Shown: positions 33,521 through 42,607, numbered from the stretch's first letter. The stretch: DNA of 64,000 nt from Prevotellaceae bacterium UBA6858 (GCA_002451695.1 DKDC01000031.1:123748-187747); one strand, 5' to 3'. Numbers and translations are program-made. The notes: generated by a model from the letters alone, not told the origin.

Positions 33521-34813
33521 ATGTCGCAGACAATTATAATGTTCATCACATCAAGCATCGGTGTGTTTTGGGGGGTGATAATCCTCATGGTAATTCTTCT
33601 GCTTGTGGCAAAGAAGTACCTCACGCCGAGCGGAAACGTCAACATCACCATAAACGGGGAGAAAAAGCTGTCAGTGCCGCAAGGCGCATCGCTGCTCTCC
33701 ACCCTTGCCGAGCAAAATGTGTATCTCTCCTCGGCGTGCGGCGGCAAAGGCTCGTGCGGACAGTGCAAATGCCAGGTCATCAGCGGTGGCGGCGAGGCCA
33801 TAGACGTTGAAAAATCCCACTTCACGCGCCGCGAGCTGCTCGACCACTACCGTCTCGGATGCCAGGTAAAGGTAAAGGGAGACATGGAAATCAAAGTTCC
33901 GCAGTCAGTGCTTGGAGTCAAGAAATACGAATGCACCGTGGTGTCGAACAACAACGTGGCATCATTCATAAAGGAGTTCATCGTGGCACTGCCCGAAGGC
34001 GAACACATGGACTTCCTTCCCGGAAGCTATGCACAGATTGAAATACCGGCATACTCCATGGATTACGACAAGGACATCGACAAGGAAAGCCTCGGACGCT
34101 ACTTGCCCGCATGGCAGAAGTTCGGACTTTTCTCGCTAAAGTGCACCAACACCGTGCCGACCACACGCGCTTATTCCATGGCCAACTATCCCGCCGAGGG
34201 CGACCGTTTCATGCTTACGGTGAGGATAGCCACGCCGCCCTTCAAGCCGAAACCGCAAGTAGGCTTCCAAGATGTGATGCCGGGCATAGCCTCCTCGTAC
34301 ATTTTCACGCTCAAGCCGGGCGACAAGGTTATTATGTCAGGCCCTTACGGCGATTTCCACCCGCGCTTCAACTCAAAGCGCGAAATGATATGGGTGGGAG
34401 GAGGAGCCGGAATGGCACCGTTGCGTGCGCAGATTATGCACATGACGCGCACACTCCACACCACCGACCGCAAGATGTCATACTTCTACGGCGCACGCTC
34501 GCTGTCGGAAGTGTTCTATCTGAAAGATTTCCACGAACTCGAAAAGGAGTTCCCCAACTTCAAGTTCTACCTCGCCCTCGACCGCCCCGACCCGGAAGCC
34601 GATGCGGCGCACGTGGAATACACACCGGGCTTTGTGCATCAGGTGATGTATGAAAAATATCTGAAGAACCACCCCGCACCCGAAGACATAGAATACTACC
34701 TCTGCGGCCCCGGACCTATGACAGGGGCGGTCATCAAGCTGCTCGACTCGCTCGGAGTGGAGCGCGAGGACATCATGTTCGACGATTTCGGGGGCGGAGC
34801 GCCCAAGAAATAG
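33521..34813 (+). CDS. nqrF: Na+-NQR subunit F
   Basis: 430 residues. NADH-oxidising subunit: one N-terminal membrane helix, a ferredoxin domain with SACGGKGSCGQCKCQV near residues 70-85 plus a fourth Cys in YRLGCQVKV near 115, an FAD domain with TRAYSMANYP near 214, and an NAD domain with WVGGGAGMAPLRAQI near 296. The C-terminal YLCGPGPM and FDDFGGG are conserved. Last gene of the operon; a hairpin follows 32 bp after the stop. Confidence 0.96.
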   Translation: MSQTIIMFITSSIGVFWGVIILMVILLLVAKKYLTPSGNVNITINGEKKLSVPQGASLLSTLAEQNVYLSSACGGKGSCGQCKCQVISGGGEAIDVEKSHFTRRELLDHYRLGCQVKVKGDMEIKVPQSVLGVKKYECTVVSNNNVASFIKEFIVALPEGEHMDFLPGSYAQIEIPAYSMDYDKDIDKESLGRYLPAWQKFGLFSLKCTNTVPTTRAYSMANYPAEGDRFMLTVRIATPPFKPKPQVGFQDVMPGIASSYIFTLKPGDKVIMSGPYGDFHPRFNSKREMIWVGGGAGMAPLRAQIMHMTRTLHTTDRKMSYFYGARSLSEVFYLKDFHELEKEFPNFKFYLALDRPDPEADAAHVEYTPGFVHQVMYEKYLKNHPAPEDIEYYLCGPGPMTGAVIKLLDSLGVEREDIMFDDFGGGAPKK

Positions 34814-34845
34814 CTTCAGTCAAAAGGGATCCCCTTTACAATTTA

Positions 34846-34880
34846 CAGAGACCGGACGGCGCAAATCCGCCCGGTCTCTG
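34846..34880 (+). terminator. Terminator of the nqr operon
   Basis: CAGAGACCGG at 34846-34855 pairs with CCGGTCTCTG at 34871-34880 and the pairing extends inward. The T-run after it is weak. Confidence 0.8.
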
Positions 34881-35068
34881 CCTTTACTGCCCCATTTTGC
34901 CCCAAGAAACCATAAAACACGAGGTTGCCCTGTGTTCTTCATGGCATCCTATGCAACCGGCTCGTTGCCGAAGAAACAGCAGGAACGCCAAAGTTTGCAT
35001 AAAACGTTAGTTTACAGAGCAATGCACAAACAAATAAGTTCTGTTATAACAATTTGTTTTTCAACTGC

Positions 35069-35170
35069 TTGCAACGGCGGGAAAAAGGTCTGATGTAGTC
35101 TGGATTATGTCTGATATAATTTTCACTATGTCCTATGTAGTTTTTCCTGCATCAGACATAATTTTCGCGA
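35069..35170 (+). repeat. 21-bp-module intergenic element, copy H (no REP)
   Basis: TTGCAA at 35069, units starting at 35089, 35110, 35131 and 35152. The upstream flank AACAATTTGTTTTTCAA is shared with copies D and J. Unit 4 here (TCAGACATAATTTT) is more like the usual unit 2, showing that unit types are shuffled. From 34881 to 35068 no gene is seen. Confidence 0.85.
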
Positions 35171-35280
35171 TGACGGGGATATAGCAAATATTTTGGGGGG
35201 TTGTGCGAATTTGGAAGTTCCCTGTCTCTGGCTCACGCCTTTATTTTCCGTCCACGTGCTGCGGAATTTGCTGAAAGCGA

Positions 35281-35311
35281 TTTGCCGTACACGCGGATTT
35301 TCATAACTTTG
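35281..35311 (+). promoter_or_regulatory. ruvX promoter
   Basis: TTTG at 35281-35284, 19-bp spacer, TAACTTTG at 35304-35311. It rules out the far upstream start of the open frame at 35201. Confidence 0.8.
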
Positions 35312-35335
35312 CAAACCAAACAAGCATATCACGCC

Positions 35336-35752
35336 GTGGCAAGAATAATGTCGATAGACTATGGCAAACGCCGCACTGGCATTGCCGTAACCGACCCGCT
35401 GAAAATAATCGCAGGAGGTCTTGAGACTGTCGATACCCCCAAACTGCTCGACTACATCAAAGCCTACACAGCCAAGGAAGCAGTGGAACGCATCGTGATA
35501 GGGATGCCAACGCAGTCGGACGGCACACCATCGGAGAACGCCGCCCGCGTAAGGGAGTTTGCCGGCAGACTGAAGAAAGCCGTAGAAATCCCGATTGAGT
35601 TTTACGACGAGAGGTTCACCTCCGTACTCGCCCACCGCGCAATGCTCGACGGCGGGCTGCGTAAAAAGGAAAGGCAGAACAAGGCCCTCGTTGACAAGAT
35701 AAGCGCAACCATAATTTTGCAGTCATACATGGAAAGCTGCAGCATCAAATAA
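35336..35752 (+). CDS. ruvX: Putative pre-16S rRNA nuclease / YqgF-type resolvase
   Basis: 138 residues from the GTG at 35336, giving MARIMSIDYGKRRTG, which matches the family better than the ATG at 35348 (MSIDYG). RNase-H-like fold: IDYGKRRTGIAV carries the first Asp, RIVIGMPTQSDGTPSENA the second motif, and FYDERFTSV the third acidic residue. The family (YqgF) processes the 5' end of 16S rRNA in E. coli and was earlier considered a Holliday junction resolvase. It is followed 9 bp later by def. Confidence 0.92.
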   Translation: MARIMSIDYGKRRTGIAVTDPLKIIAGGLETVDTPKLLDYIKAYTAKEAVERIVIGMPTQSDGTPSENAARVREFAGRLKKAVEIPIEFYDERFTSVLAHRAMLDGGLRKKERQNKALVDKISATIILQSYMESCSIK

Positions 35753-35761
35753 AAAGAAAAC

Positions 35762-36325
35762 ATGAAACTACCCATTTACGTATATGGCGAACCAGTTTTG
35801 CGCCAAGTGGCGGAGGACATCACGCCCGACTATCCCGACCTCAAGCAGCTCATCGCAAATATGTACGAGACACTCGAGAACGCCGAGGGCGTGGGACTTG
35901 CAGCCCCGCAGATAGGTCTTTCAATACGCCTTGTGGTCATAGACCTCAGGGACTTGGCGGAAGACTATCCCGAATACAAGGACTTCCGCAAAACCTACAT
36001 AAACGCCCGCGTCATAGAGGGCAGCGACGAGACCTGCTCCATAGACGAGGGCTGCCTGAGCATACCCGGAATACACGAAAAGGTGGTGCGCCCCAAAAAG
36101 GTGCACGTGAAATATCTCGACGAGAACTTCGAGGAGCATGACGAATGGGCTGACGGGTTTCTCGCCCGCGTAATGCAGCACGAGTTCTCACACCTTGAGG
36201 GCCACGTGTTCACCGACATAATATCGCCGCTGCGCAGACAGATGATAGCCCGCAAAATGAAATCCATCGCCCACGGCGGCTACCGCTGCTCATACAAAAC
36301 AAAGTTCAACCGGCACCTGAAATAA
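35762..36325 (+). CDS. def: Peptide deformylase
   Basis: 187 residues. Removes the formyl group from nascent N-termini using Fe2+. All three motifs are visible: GVGLAAPQIGL near residue 44, EGCLSIPG near 98 (metal Cys) and QHEFSHLEGHVF near 140 (HExxH metal ligands). Ser in HEFSH replaces the usual Asp of HEFDH. Length normal. Likely co-transcribed with ruvX. Confidence 0.96.
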   Translation: MKLPIYVYGEPVLRQVAEDITPDYPDLKQLIANMYETLENAEGVGLAAPQIGLSIRLVVIDLRDLAEDYPEYKDFRKTYINARVIEGSDETCSIDEGCLSIPGIHEKVVRPKKVHVKYLDENFEEHDEWADGFLARVMQHEFSHLEGHVFTDIISPLRRQMIARKMKSIAHGGYRCSYKTKFNRHLK

Positions 36326-36377
36326 AAACGGCAGCAAACCGCCGCCTTCCCATCGTGGCGGACACGCCCCAAAGCCA

Positions 36378-38333
36378 TTGAAAAAGTTCCTGCTTTTTCT
36401 TTTCCTTCTCCCCTTTTCGGTGGCGGCGCAAATCAACACCGACAGGGTGATGCTGATAGGTCGCAATGCGCTCTATTATGACGACTATGTGCTGTCAATA
36501 CAGTATTTCAACGAAATTATAAATGCAAAGCCGTTCCTCTACGACCCCTATTATTTCAGGGCGATAGCCAAGTTTTACCTTGAGGACTATCACGGCGCGG
36601 AGGCCGACTGCTCAAAGGCGATAGACCTCAACCCTTTCATCGAGGACAGCTACCAATTGCGCGGCCTGTGCCGCATAAAGCAGGACAAGTATGAGGAGGC
36701 GGCGGGCGACTATTCAAAAGTAATTGAATACAAGCCGCTCGACCAAGTGTCGTGGTACAACCGCGTGCTGTGCCGCATACACCTCAAGCAATACAGCGAG
36801 GCAGTCGCGGAGCTCCAGACCATGCACGCCAAATGGCCGTCCTATACAAAATGCTACGAGATAGAGGCGCAGGTTAATTTGCAGCTCAAGGACACGCTCA
36901 AGGCCGACAGCCTTTTTGCCTATGTCATAAGCAAGAACCAAAACAACGGCGACGCTTGGGGCGCACGCGGAATGATTGCCTTCAGCAAGGGGAACTACGA
37001 AAGCGCGGACACACTGCTGACGCACGCGATAAAATATTCGCCCAACATTCCCGACTACTACGTGAACCGCGCCCTTATAAGATACCACAAGAAAAGGCTG
37101 CGCGACGCGATGAACGATTACGACAGCGCGATAAACGTTGACCCGCAGAATTTCCTCGCACACTACAACCGCGGGCTGCTGCGCGCGCAAGTCGGCGAGG
37201 ACAACCTCGCAATCCAAGACTTTGACTTTGTGCTGAAAGCCGAGCCTGACAATTTGCTCGCCCTGTTCAACCGCGCCGTGCTGCTCGAAAAAACCGGCGG
37301 CTACCGACAGGCGATAAAGGATGTGTCGAAAGTGATAGCCGAATACCCGCACTTTTGGACCGGCTACGAACTGCGCGCGCGCTGCCGCAGGAAAACGGGC
37401 GACAACAAAGGGGCTGCGAGCGATGAGAGAAAGGTGTTTGTGGCGCAGCTCGACCGCACTTTCAACCACAAACGCTACGCAAACAAAAGCACCCGCGACC
37501 GCCGGGAAATCAACATAGAGGACTATCAGAAGATTGTTGTCGAGGAGGACACCAACGCCGTTGAGAAATACGCAAACGACTATCGCGGCAAAGTGCAATA
37601 CAACAAAGTCGAGGTGAAAGCCAAACCAATGTTCGCGTTCTCCACATCGCGCCAGCCGGCAAACGCCATAAGTTCCGCACCCCACTATTGGCAGGGGCTT
37701 GACAAATGGAACAAGAGGAAAACCACCTCACGCCCGATAAAACTCACAAATTCCATAAGGCCCGCAAGCGAGGATGACGTGAACCTGCTCTTTGCCGACA
37801 TAAACCGCCTCACGCAGCAAGCCGACAGCAACGAGGTGCAAAACCTCATGGCGTGCGCAATTCTTTACAGCGACGCAAAAGACTACAACTCATCGCTCAA
37901 CAGCCTCAACAAGGCAGTTGAGAAGGATGGCGGCAACGCGGCGGCGTTTTTCGAGCGGGCAGCCGTGAAGCAATACATCATAGACTTCCAGAACAGCACC
38001 GAGGAGTCCGAAAAGCCCCACGGCTCAAACCTGCTCGGACTGCAATCCGTGCTCAGCGATCTTGAAGCCGCCGAAAAACTTATGCCCGACAACGAATACA
38101 TCATGTACAACCGTGGCTGCGCATACCTTGCGGCGAAAGACTACAACAACGCCGAAATCTTCTTCGGCAAGGCAATATCCATAAACCCCAAGTTTGCCGA
38201 GGCCTACTACAACAGGGCGTTGGCGCGGCTTCCGCTTTCAAAGAAAACCGAAGCGTTGTCAGACCTCAGCAAAGCCGGGGAGTTGGGGCTGTATGAGGCA
38301 TACAGCGCAATAAAACAAAATTCCAGGCAATAA
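36378..38333 (+). CDS. Exported TPR protein, TTG start
   Basis: 651 residues. The start is TTG at 36378, since it alone gives the Lys-Lys and hydrophobic core of a signal peptide (KKFLLFLFLLPFSVAAQ). Residues 25-340 hold about nine TPR repeats, e.g. PFIEDSYQLRGLCRIKQDKY and FLAHYNRGLLRAQVGE. A linker rich in Lys/Asn/Arg follows (about 340-460), then further TPRs to the end (ISINPKFAEAYYNRALARLP). Probably periplasmic or outer-membrane associated scaffold. No enzymatic motif. It starts 52 bp after def and may share its transcript. Confidence 0.85.
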   Translation: MKKFLLFLFLLPFSVAAQINTDRVMLIGRNALYYDDYVLSIQYFNEIINAKPFLYDPYYFRAIAKFYLEDYHGAEADCSKAIDLNPFIEDSYQLRGLCRIKQDKYEEAAGDYSKVIEYKPLDQVSWYNRVLCRIHLKQYSEAVAELQTMHAKWPSYTKCYEIEAQVNLQLKDTLKADSLFAYVISKNQNNGDAWGARGMIAFSKGNYESADTLLTHAIKYSPNIPDYYVNRALIRYHKKRLRDAMNDYDSAINVDPQNFLAHYNRGLLRAQVGEDNLAIQDFDFVLKAEPDNLLALFNRAVLLEKTGGYRQAIKDVSKVIAEYPHFWTGYELRARCRRKTGDNKGAASDERKVFVAQLDRTFNHKRYANKSTRDRREINIEDYQKIVVEEDTNAVEKYANDYRGKVQYNKVEVKAKPMFAFSTSRQPANAISSAPHYWQGLDKWNKRKTTSRPIKLTNSIRPASEDDVNLLFADINRLTQQADSNEVQNLMACAILYSDAKDYNSSLNSLNKAVEKDGGNAAAFFERAAVKQYIIDFQNSTEESEKPHGSNLLGLQSVLSDLEAAEKLMPDNEYIMYNRGCAYLAAKDYNNAEIFFGKAISINPKFAEAYYNRALARLPLSKKTEALSDLSKAGELGLYEAYSAIKQNSRQ

Positions 38334-38566
38334 GCCCATTACAGGCAGGAAACACCTTGCGGCAGCCACAGGCGGCGTGGGACGACCGACACCGCGCTCA
38401 CGGTTTTGGTGCAGAAATTCGCGGAATACAAGGAATGACAGTGCCGCTAAAAAGCACCCAGTCCCACCCTTTTCACGGCAGTTATCAGTTTTTACCATAA
38501 AGCATTGATACGCAGCAAATTCCCCTTATCTTCAAACATCCTTGTAACGTTTTGTTTTACAGCCGG

Positions 38567-38670
38567 TTGCAAGTGGCGTAAAAAAGGTCTGATGTAGTTT
38601 GGGTTATGTCTGATATAATTTTTCCTGCATCGGACGTAGTTTTTCCTATGTCCGATGTAGTTTTTGCCAA
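38567..38670 (+). repeat. 21-bp-module intergenic element, copy I (no REP)
   Basis: The cleanest copy. TTGCAA at 38567, then units at 38588, 38609, 38630 and 38651. Unit text follows TCNGAYRTARTTTTTCCTR. Dyads include ATGTC-C-GAT-type centres. The TTTG at the end of unit 4 serves as the -33 box of the next gene. 38334-38566 holds nothing recognisable. Confidence 0.9.
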
Positions 38671-38693
38671 CAAAAGACATACCTTTACATTTG
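38663..38693 (+). promoter_or_regulatory. Promoter of the PAS gene, overlapping element copy I
   Basis: TTTG at 38663-38666, 19-bp spacer, TACATTTG at 38686-38693. The -33 box belongs to the last unit of the repeat. The ATG is 38 bp downstream. Confidence 0.75.
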
Positions 38694-38731
38694 CTTTGGC
38701 AACAACAAAATAAACTGACAAGAAAAGAGCC

Positions 38732-39067
38732 ATGTTTGACTATTTGGGAAAAGTGGGGTTCGCCGCCACTGTTTGCGACAAGGACGGCATAATCTTATAC
38801 CAAAACCAACGCGCCATTGAGCGCGACGGAGCGGCTGTGGGCAAGAACCTGTACAACTGCCACAACAAGAAGTCGCAGGAGATTATACGGGGGATGATTG
38901 AAACCGGTGAAAGCAACACCTACGAGGTGGTGCGGAACGGCAAACGCCGTCTGCTGCACCAGACTCCTTGGTTTGAAAAAAACAGCGGCGAAGTGGCGGG
39001 TCTCATAGAGATTTCCGTCAACCTGCCGAACGAATACCCGGTTTTCAACAGAGACTTGCAAAAGTAA
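38732..39067 (+). CDS. Single-domain PAS protein
   Basis: 111 residues, one PAS-like domain and nothing else. DKDGIILYQNQRAIERDG is the usual PAS opening, LYNCHNKKSQEIIRGMIETG the helical centre (with a Cys-His pair also found in the PAS region of DUF438-type proteins) and EVAGLIEISVNLP the last strands. A ligand such as heme or flavin is possible but not shown. With no output domain it must signal through a partner; no kinase lies nearby. Own promoter at 38663. Confidence 0.75.
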   Translation: MFDYLGKVGFAATVCDKDGIILYQNQRAIERDGAAVGKNLYNCHNKKSQEIIRGMIETGESNTYEVVRNGKRRLLHQTPWFEKNSGEVAGLIEISVNLPNEYPVFNRDLQK

Positions 39068-39156
39068 TGCGCTTAGTTTGCAGGGCTACAACCAATATGC
39101 CAGCCCGCACTGGTGCATGGACGGCTGTTTTATTGCCGTTTCTCAGCGAATTTCCG

Positions 39157-39164
39157 TAACTTTG
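39157..39164 (+). promoter_or_regulatory. -7 box for the DUF5715 gene
   Basis: TAACTTTG, 28 bp before the ATG at 39193. An ATTG lies 21 bp further upstream in the -33 region. Confidence 0.55.
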
Positions 39165-39192
39165 CGCCAAGAATCGTCATACCCCGGACATA

Positions 39193-40014
39193 ATGAAACC
39201 CAAATTCAGTCTTGACAAAAAGACTTTCCTATATATATTCTATGGGATAACAGCAATTCTGTTCATCATAAAGCTGATATTCCCGCAGATAACCCGCAAC
39301 ACAACCGCCAGGCAGCCACGCGAGAGCATCGTTGCCGAAAGGCAGCCTGACAGCATCGACATACAGCGCATTTACGTTGACAGCATAATGGCATTGCCGC
39401 ACAAACGCCCCGCATTTGAATACGGCGCAGACGGAAAGCCAAAGCGCCACAGGATATACAGCGTGCCGGATTTCGCAAGCACATTCCCCGATCCTAACCC
39501 CACCCACCTCGCCACAGCCATGCGGCTCGGCGTGAAGCCGGTGAAAGACCGCGCACAGGCAGAAGCCAACAAAAAGGAACTCGTGTTCGTGGCCTCCACG
39601 CCGTATTTCTATGTAAAAAGGCTCTACAACTCCATACCCTATCTCGTGCCACGCGCCGCCATACTGCTTGAACACATCGGCAGGACGTTCCACGACTCGC
39701 TCGCAATAAAGGGCATACCGCTCAACAACATTATGGTAACCTCGCTGCTGCGCACCGAGGACGACGTGGCACGGCTGCGCAAACACAACGGCAACGCCTC
39801 GCCCAACAGCGCACACCGATACGGCACCACATTCGACATAGCCTACAACAAATACCGCATGGTGCAGGACCCCGCGCTTCCCAAAGTGCGCCCGGTGAGG
39901 GACGACACATTGAAATACGTGCTGTCGGAAGTGCTGAACGATGCGCGCAAGCAGGGGTTGTGCTACGTGAAATACGAGAAGAAACAAGGATGCTACCACA
40001 TAACGGCACGGTAA
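39193..40014 (+). CDS. DUF5715 family protein, membrane-anchored
   Basis: 273 residues. An N-terminal membrane helix (FLYIFYGITAILFIIKLIF) and an extracytoplasmic domain. SPNSAHRYGTTFDIAYNKY near residue 198 has the H..D spacing of M15-type D-Ala-D-Ala peptidases, and TSLLRTEDDVARLRK before it fits as well, so a peptidoglycan peptidase-like fold is possible. A conserved second His is present in CYHITAR at the C-terminus. Whether it is active is not known. truA begins 13 bp later. Confidence 0.8.
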   Translation: MKPKFSLDKKTFLYIFYGITAILFIIKLIFPQITRNTTARQPRESIVAERQPDSIDIQRIYVDSIMALPHKRPAFEYGADGKPKRHRIYSVPDFASTFPDPNPTHLATAMRLGVKPVKDRAQAEANKKELVFVASTPYFYVKRLYNSIPYLVPRAAILLEHIGRTFHDSLAIKGIPLNNIMVTSLLRTEDDVARLRKHNGNASPNSAHRYGTTFDIAYNKYRMVQDPALPKVRPVRDDTLKYVLSEVLNDARKQGLCYVKYEKKQGCYHITAR

Positions 40015-40027
40015 GCCGCAAAAGGTC

Positions 40028-40816
40028 ATGAGCCGCTACTTTATATACATATCCTACGACGGAGGCGCATACCACGGCTGGCAAGTGCAGCCCAACGGAG
40101 CCAGCGTGCAGGAAGTGCTGGAGAAAAGCCTATCCACGCTGCTGGGCAGGCCCACAGCAGTAACCGCTGCGGGAAGAACCGATGCCGGAGTGAACGCCGC
40201 GTCGATGCCTGTGCATTTTGACACAGAAAGCGATTTGCCCGCCCCAAGCGGCAAGCGCCCCGGGGAAACGGCGGAGCAGCACCTTGCGTACAAGCTCAAC
40301 CGCATATTGCCCCGCGACATTGCCGTAGGCAAAATAGTGAAAGTGCGCAGCGACGCCCACGCACGCTTTTCCGCCACAAGGCGCACATACCATTACTATG
40401 TTGCCCTAAGGAAAAACCCTTTCCTCACAAAATACCACCTGCGCCTTACATACCCGGTGAACTTCCGCCTCATGAACGAGGCGGCGGCAATGCTGCTGGG
40501 GCGGCACGACTTCGACTGCTTTGCCAAAGCCCACCCGGACGTGAAAACATCGTTCTGCACCGTAACCAAGGCGCAGTGGGTGGAAATTGCTGACGGGGAA
40601 TGGCGTTTCGAGATAAGTGCGGACCGCTTTCTGCGCAATATGGTAAGGGCGGTGGTTGGCACGCTTCTCGACATAGGCAGGGGAAAGACCGCCATTGACG
40701 AGCTGCGCGGCATTCTCGACAGCCGCAGCCGCAGCCGCGCCGGGGAAAGCGTAAGGGGCGAGGCTCTGTTTCTGGAAAGCGTGGACTATCCCGAAAACAT
40801 TTTCGCCGCCCGATAA
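40028..40816 (+). CDS. truA: tRNA pseudouridine synthase A
   Basis: 262 residues. Makes pseudouridine at positions 38-40 of the anticodon arm. YISYDGGAYHGWQVQPN at the start, AAGRTDAGVNAASMPVHFD near residue 48 with the catalytic Asp (GRTDAGV), and RFLRNMVRAVVGTLLDIGRG near 198 are the family signatures. Normal length. Probably co-transcribed with the DUF5715 gene and the EamA gene that follows by 27 bp. Confidence 0.96.
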   Translation: MSRYFIYISYDGGAYHGWQVQPNGASVQEVLEKSLSTLLGRPTAVTAAGRTDAGVNAASMPVHFDTESDLPAPSGKRPGETAEQHLAYKLNRILPRDIAVGKIVKVRSDAHARFSATRRTYHYYVALRKNPFLTKYHLRLTYPVNFRLMNEAAAMLLGRHDFDCFAKAHPDVKTSFCTVTKAQWVEIADGEWRFEISADRFLRNMVRAVVGTLLDIGRGKTAIDELRGILDSRSRSRAGESVRGEALFLESVDYPENIFAAR

Positions 40817-40843
40817 CGAAAGGAAAACAATAAAGACAAAACC

Positions 40844-41761
40844 ATGTGGTTGTTACTCGCATTCTGTTCAGCCGCCCTTCTGGGCTTCTATGACGTATTC
40901 AAAAAGAAAGCTCTTACCGGCAACGCGCTTATCCCCGTGCTCACCCTCAACACCCTTTTTTGCAGCCTCATATTCCTGCCGCTGATTATGGGGTCGGCGT
41001 TAGGCTTTATAGAAAGCGGTTCACCCGCCCACATTCCCTCCGGCGGCTGGGAAATGCACAAATACATATTGCTGAAATCGGTGATAGTACTCTCGTCATG
41101 GGCATTGGGGTACGCCGGCATCAAACATCTTCCAATCACCATCGTAGGCCCGATAAACGCCACACGCCCGGTGATGACCCTCGTGGGTGCGCTGATAATA
41201 TTCGGCGAGCGGCTCAACGGCTGGCAATGGGCGGGAGTTGCGCTTGCCGTGGTTTCATTTTTCATGCTCTCACGAAGCAGCCGGCGCGAGGGAGTGAGCT
41301 TCACCCACAACAAATGGATAGCGTGCGTGGTTTGTGCCGCGCTGCTCGGGGCGGCAAGCGGGCTTTACGACAAATACCTCATGTCCCCGGCATCCGAGGG
41401 CGGCGTGGGGCTGAACAAGCTCGCCGTGCAAGGATGGTACAACCTCTACCAATTTGCCATGATGGGCGCGGCGCTGCTCGCCGTATGGCTTCCACGGCGC
41501 AAAAGCGGCGACAAATTCCGCTGGCATTGGGCAATAATAGGAATATCTGTTTTTCTGTCTGCCGCCGACTTCCTTTATTTCTACGCCCTGTCCGTGCCGG
41601 GCGCAATGATTGCCATAGTGTCGATGGTAAGACGCAGCAGCGTCATTGTGTCATTCCTTTTCGGCGCATGGGTGTTCAGGGAGCACAACCTGCGCTCCAA
41701 AGCCGTGGACTTGGCTTTGGTTATACTCGGCATGATATGCCTGTGCATAGGCGCTGAATAG
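40844..41761 (+). CDS. EamA-family (DMT) transporter
   Basis: 305 residues with about ten hydrophobic helices in two halves, the arrangement of drug/metabolite transporters. ALGYAGIKHLPITIVGPINA near residue 85 and IFGERLNGWQWAGVALAVV near 121 belong to the first EamA half; the second half ends with LRSKAVDLALVILGMICLCI. Substrate unknown. A family member of this size is complete. Confidence 0.85.
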   Translation: MWLLLAFCSAALLGFYDVFKKKALTGNALIPVLTLNTLFCSLIFLPLIMGSALGFIESGSPAHIPSGGWEMHKYILLKSVIVLSSWALGYAGIKHLPITIVGPINATRPVMTLVGALIIFGERLNGWQWAGVALAVVSFFMLSRSSRREGVSFTHNKWIACVVCAALLGAASGLYDKYLMSPASEGGVGLNKLAVQGWYNLYQFAMMGAALLAVWLPRRKSGDKFRWHWAIIGISVFLSAADFLYFYALSVPGAMIAIVSMVRRSSVIVSFLFGAWVFREHNLRSKAVDLALVILGMICLCIGAE

Positions 41762-41824
41762 ATTTTCCACGCCTCGTTTAATAATCTTTAAGCGTTTAGT
41801 AATTATCCGTTTGCAAATAGAATG

Positions 41825-41832
41825 TATCTTTG
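41825..41832 (+). promoter_or_regulatory. -7 box upstream of ruvC
   Basis: TATCTTTG, matching TAnnTTTG. It overlaps the most upstream open-frame ATG (41822), so translation must start further down. Confidence 0.55.
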
Positions 41833-41839
41833 CAGACTA

Positions 41840-42607
41840 ATGAAAGAGATTTCAGAAGACAAAGGGCATACTGAACACACCGCGCCGTCAGGGCGCGGCG
41901 AACACAGCGGCACAGGCGGAAGAGGCACGTTCAACGTGGTGAAACGCCCAAAGGCGGAACGCATCATAATGGGCATCGACCCGGGAACAAACCTCCTGGG
42001 TTACGGAGTGCTGAAAGTATGCGGAAAAAAAGCCGAAATGGTGGCGATGGGCGTTATAGACCTGCGGAAAGTGAAAGACGTTTACCTGAAACTCGGACGC
42101 ATTTACGAGCGCGTCAATTCGCTTATCGCAAGTTTCCGGCCCGACGAGCTGAGCATTGAGTCCCAGTTCTACGGCAACAACCCCCAAAGTATGCTCAAGC
42201 TCGGACGTGCGCAAGGCGTGGCGATAGCCGCCGCAATAAACAAGGACGTGCCGATACACGAATACGCCCCGCTGAAAATAAAAATGGCGATAACGGGAAA
42301 CGGGAGGGCGTCAAAAGAGCAGGTGGCGGCAATGCTGCAAAGGTATCTGGCCATAAGCAACGAGACACTGCTGCCCTATCTTGACGCAACCGATGCGCTT
42401 GCTGCGGCATACTGCCATTTCATAGAATCCTACTGCAAGGTTTATGAGGCAAGCGGCACTGGGCGTTCTACGTTCACCATGTCAGGCAGCCTGTCAGACA
42501 CCCCGGGAAAACGCCACAGCACTAAATGGGCAGACTTTGTGAAAAACAATCCTGAAAGGATCGGACTTCACCAAACAACCAGCAAGAAAGCAAAATGCAC
42601 AATATAA
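41840..42607 (+). CDS. ruvC: Crossover junction endodeoxyribonuclease RuvC
   Basis: 255 residues from the ATG at 41840. The catalytic core starts at Met44 (IMGIDPGTNLLGYGVL), then SIESQFYGNNPQS near residue 111 and YLDATDALAAAYCH near 181 give all four acidic residues. RuvC cuts Holliday junctions with RuvAB. The 43 residues before the core are hydrophilic, Gly/Glu/His-rich and not typical; true start may be GTG at 41936 or 41939 (VKRPKAERIIMG) or ATG at 41969. With the -7 box at 41825, a start at 41840 would be almost leaderless. The C-terminus KWADFVKNNPERIG resembles other Bacteroidales RuvC tails. Overlaps the next gene by 13 bp. Confidence 0.92.
   Translation: MKEISEDKGHTEHTAPSGRGEHSGTGGRGTFNVVKRPKAERIIMGIDPGTNLLGYGVLKVCGKKAEMVAMGVIDLRKVKDVYLKLGRIYERVNSLIASFRPDELSIESQFYGNNPQSMLKLGRAQGVAIAAAINKDVPIHEYAPLKIKMAITGNGRASKEQVAAMLQRYLAISNETLLPYLDATDALAAAYCHFIESYCKVYEASGTGRSTFTMSGSLSDTPGKRHSTKWADFVKNNPERIGLHQTTSKKAKCTI

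Noticed and set aside
35201..35335. Upstream extension of ruvX to 35201
   Set aside because: The promoter at 35281-35311 lies inside it and the extra 45 residues do not match the family.
38259..38498. Small minus-strand gene after the TPR protein
   Set aside because: Overlaps the end of a certain gene, no promoter and no recognisable motif.
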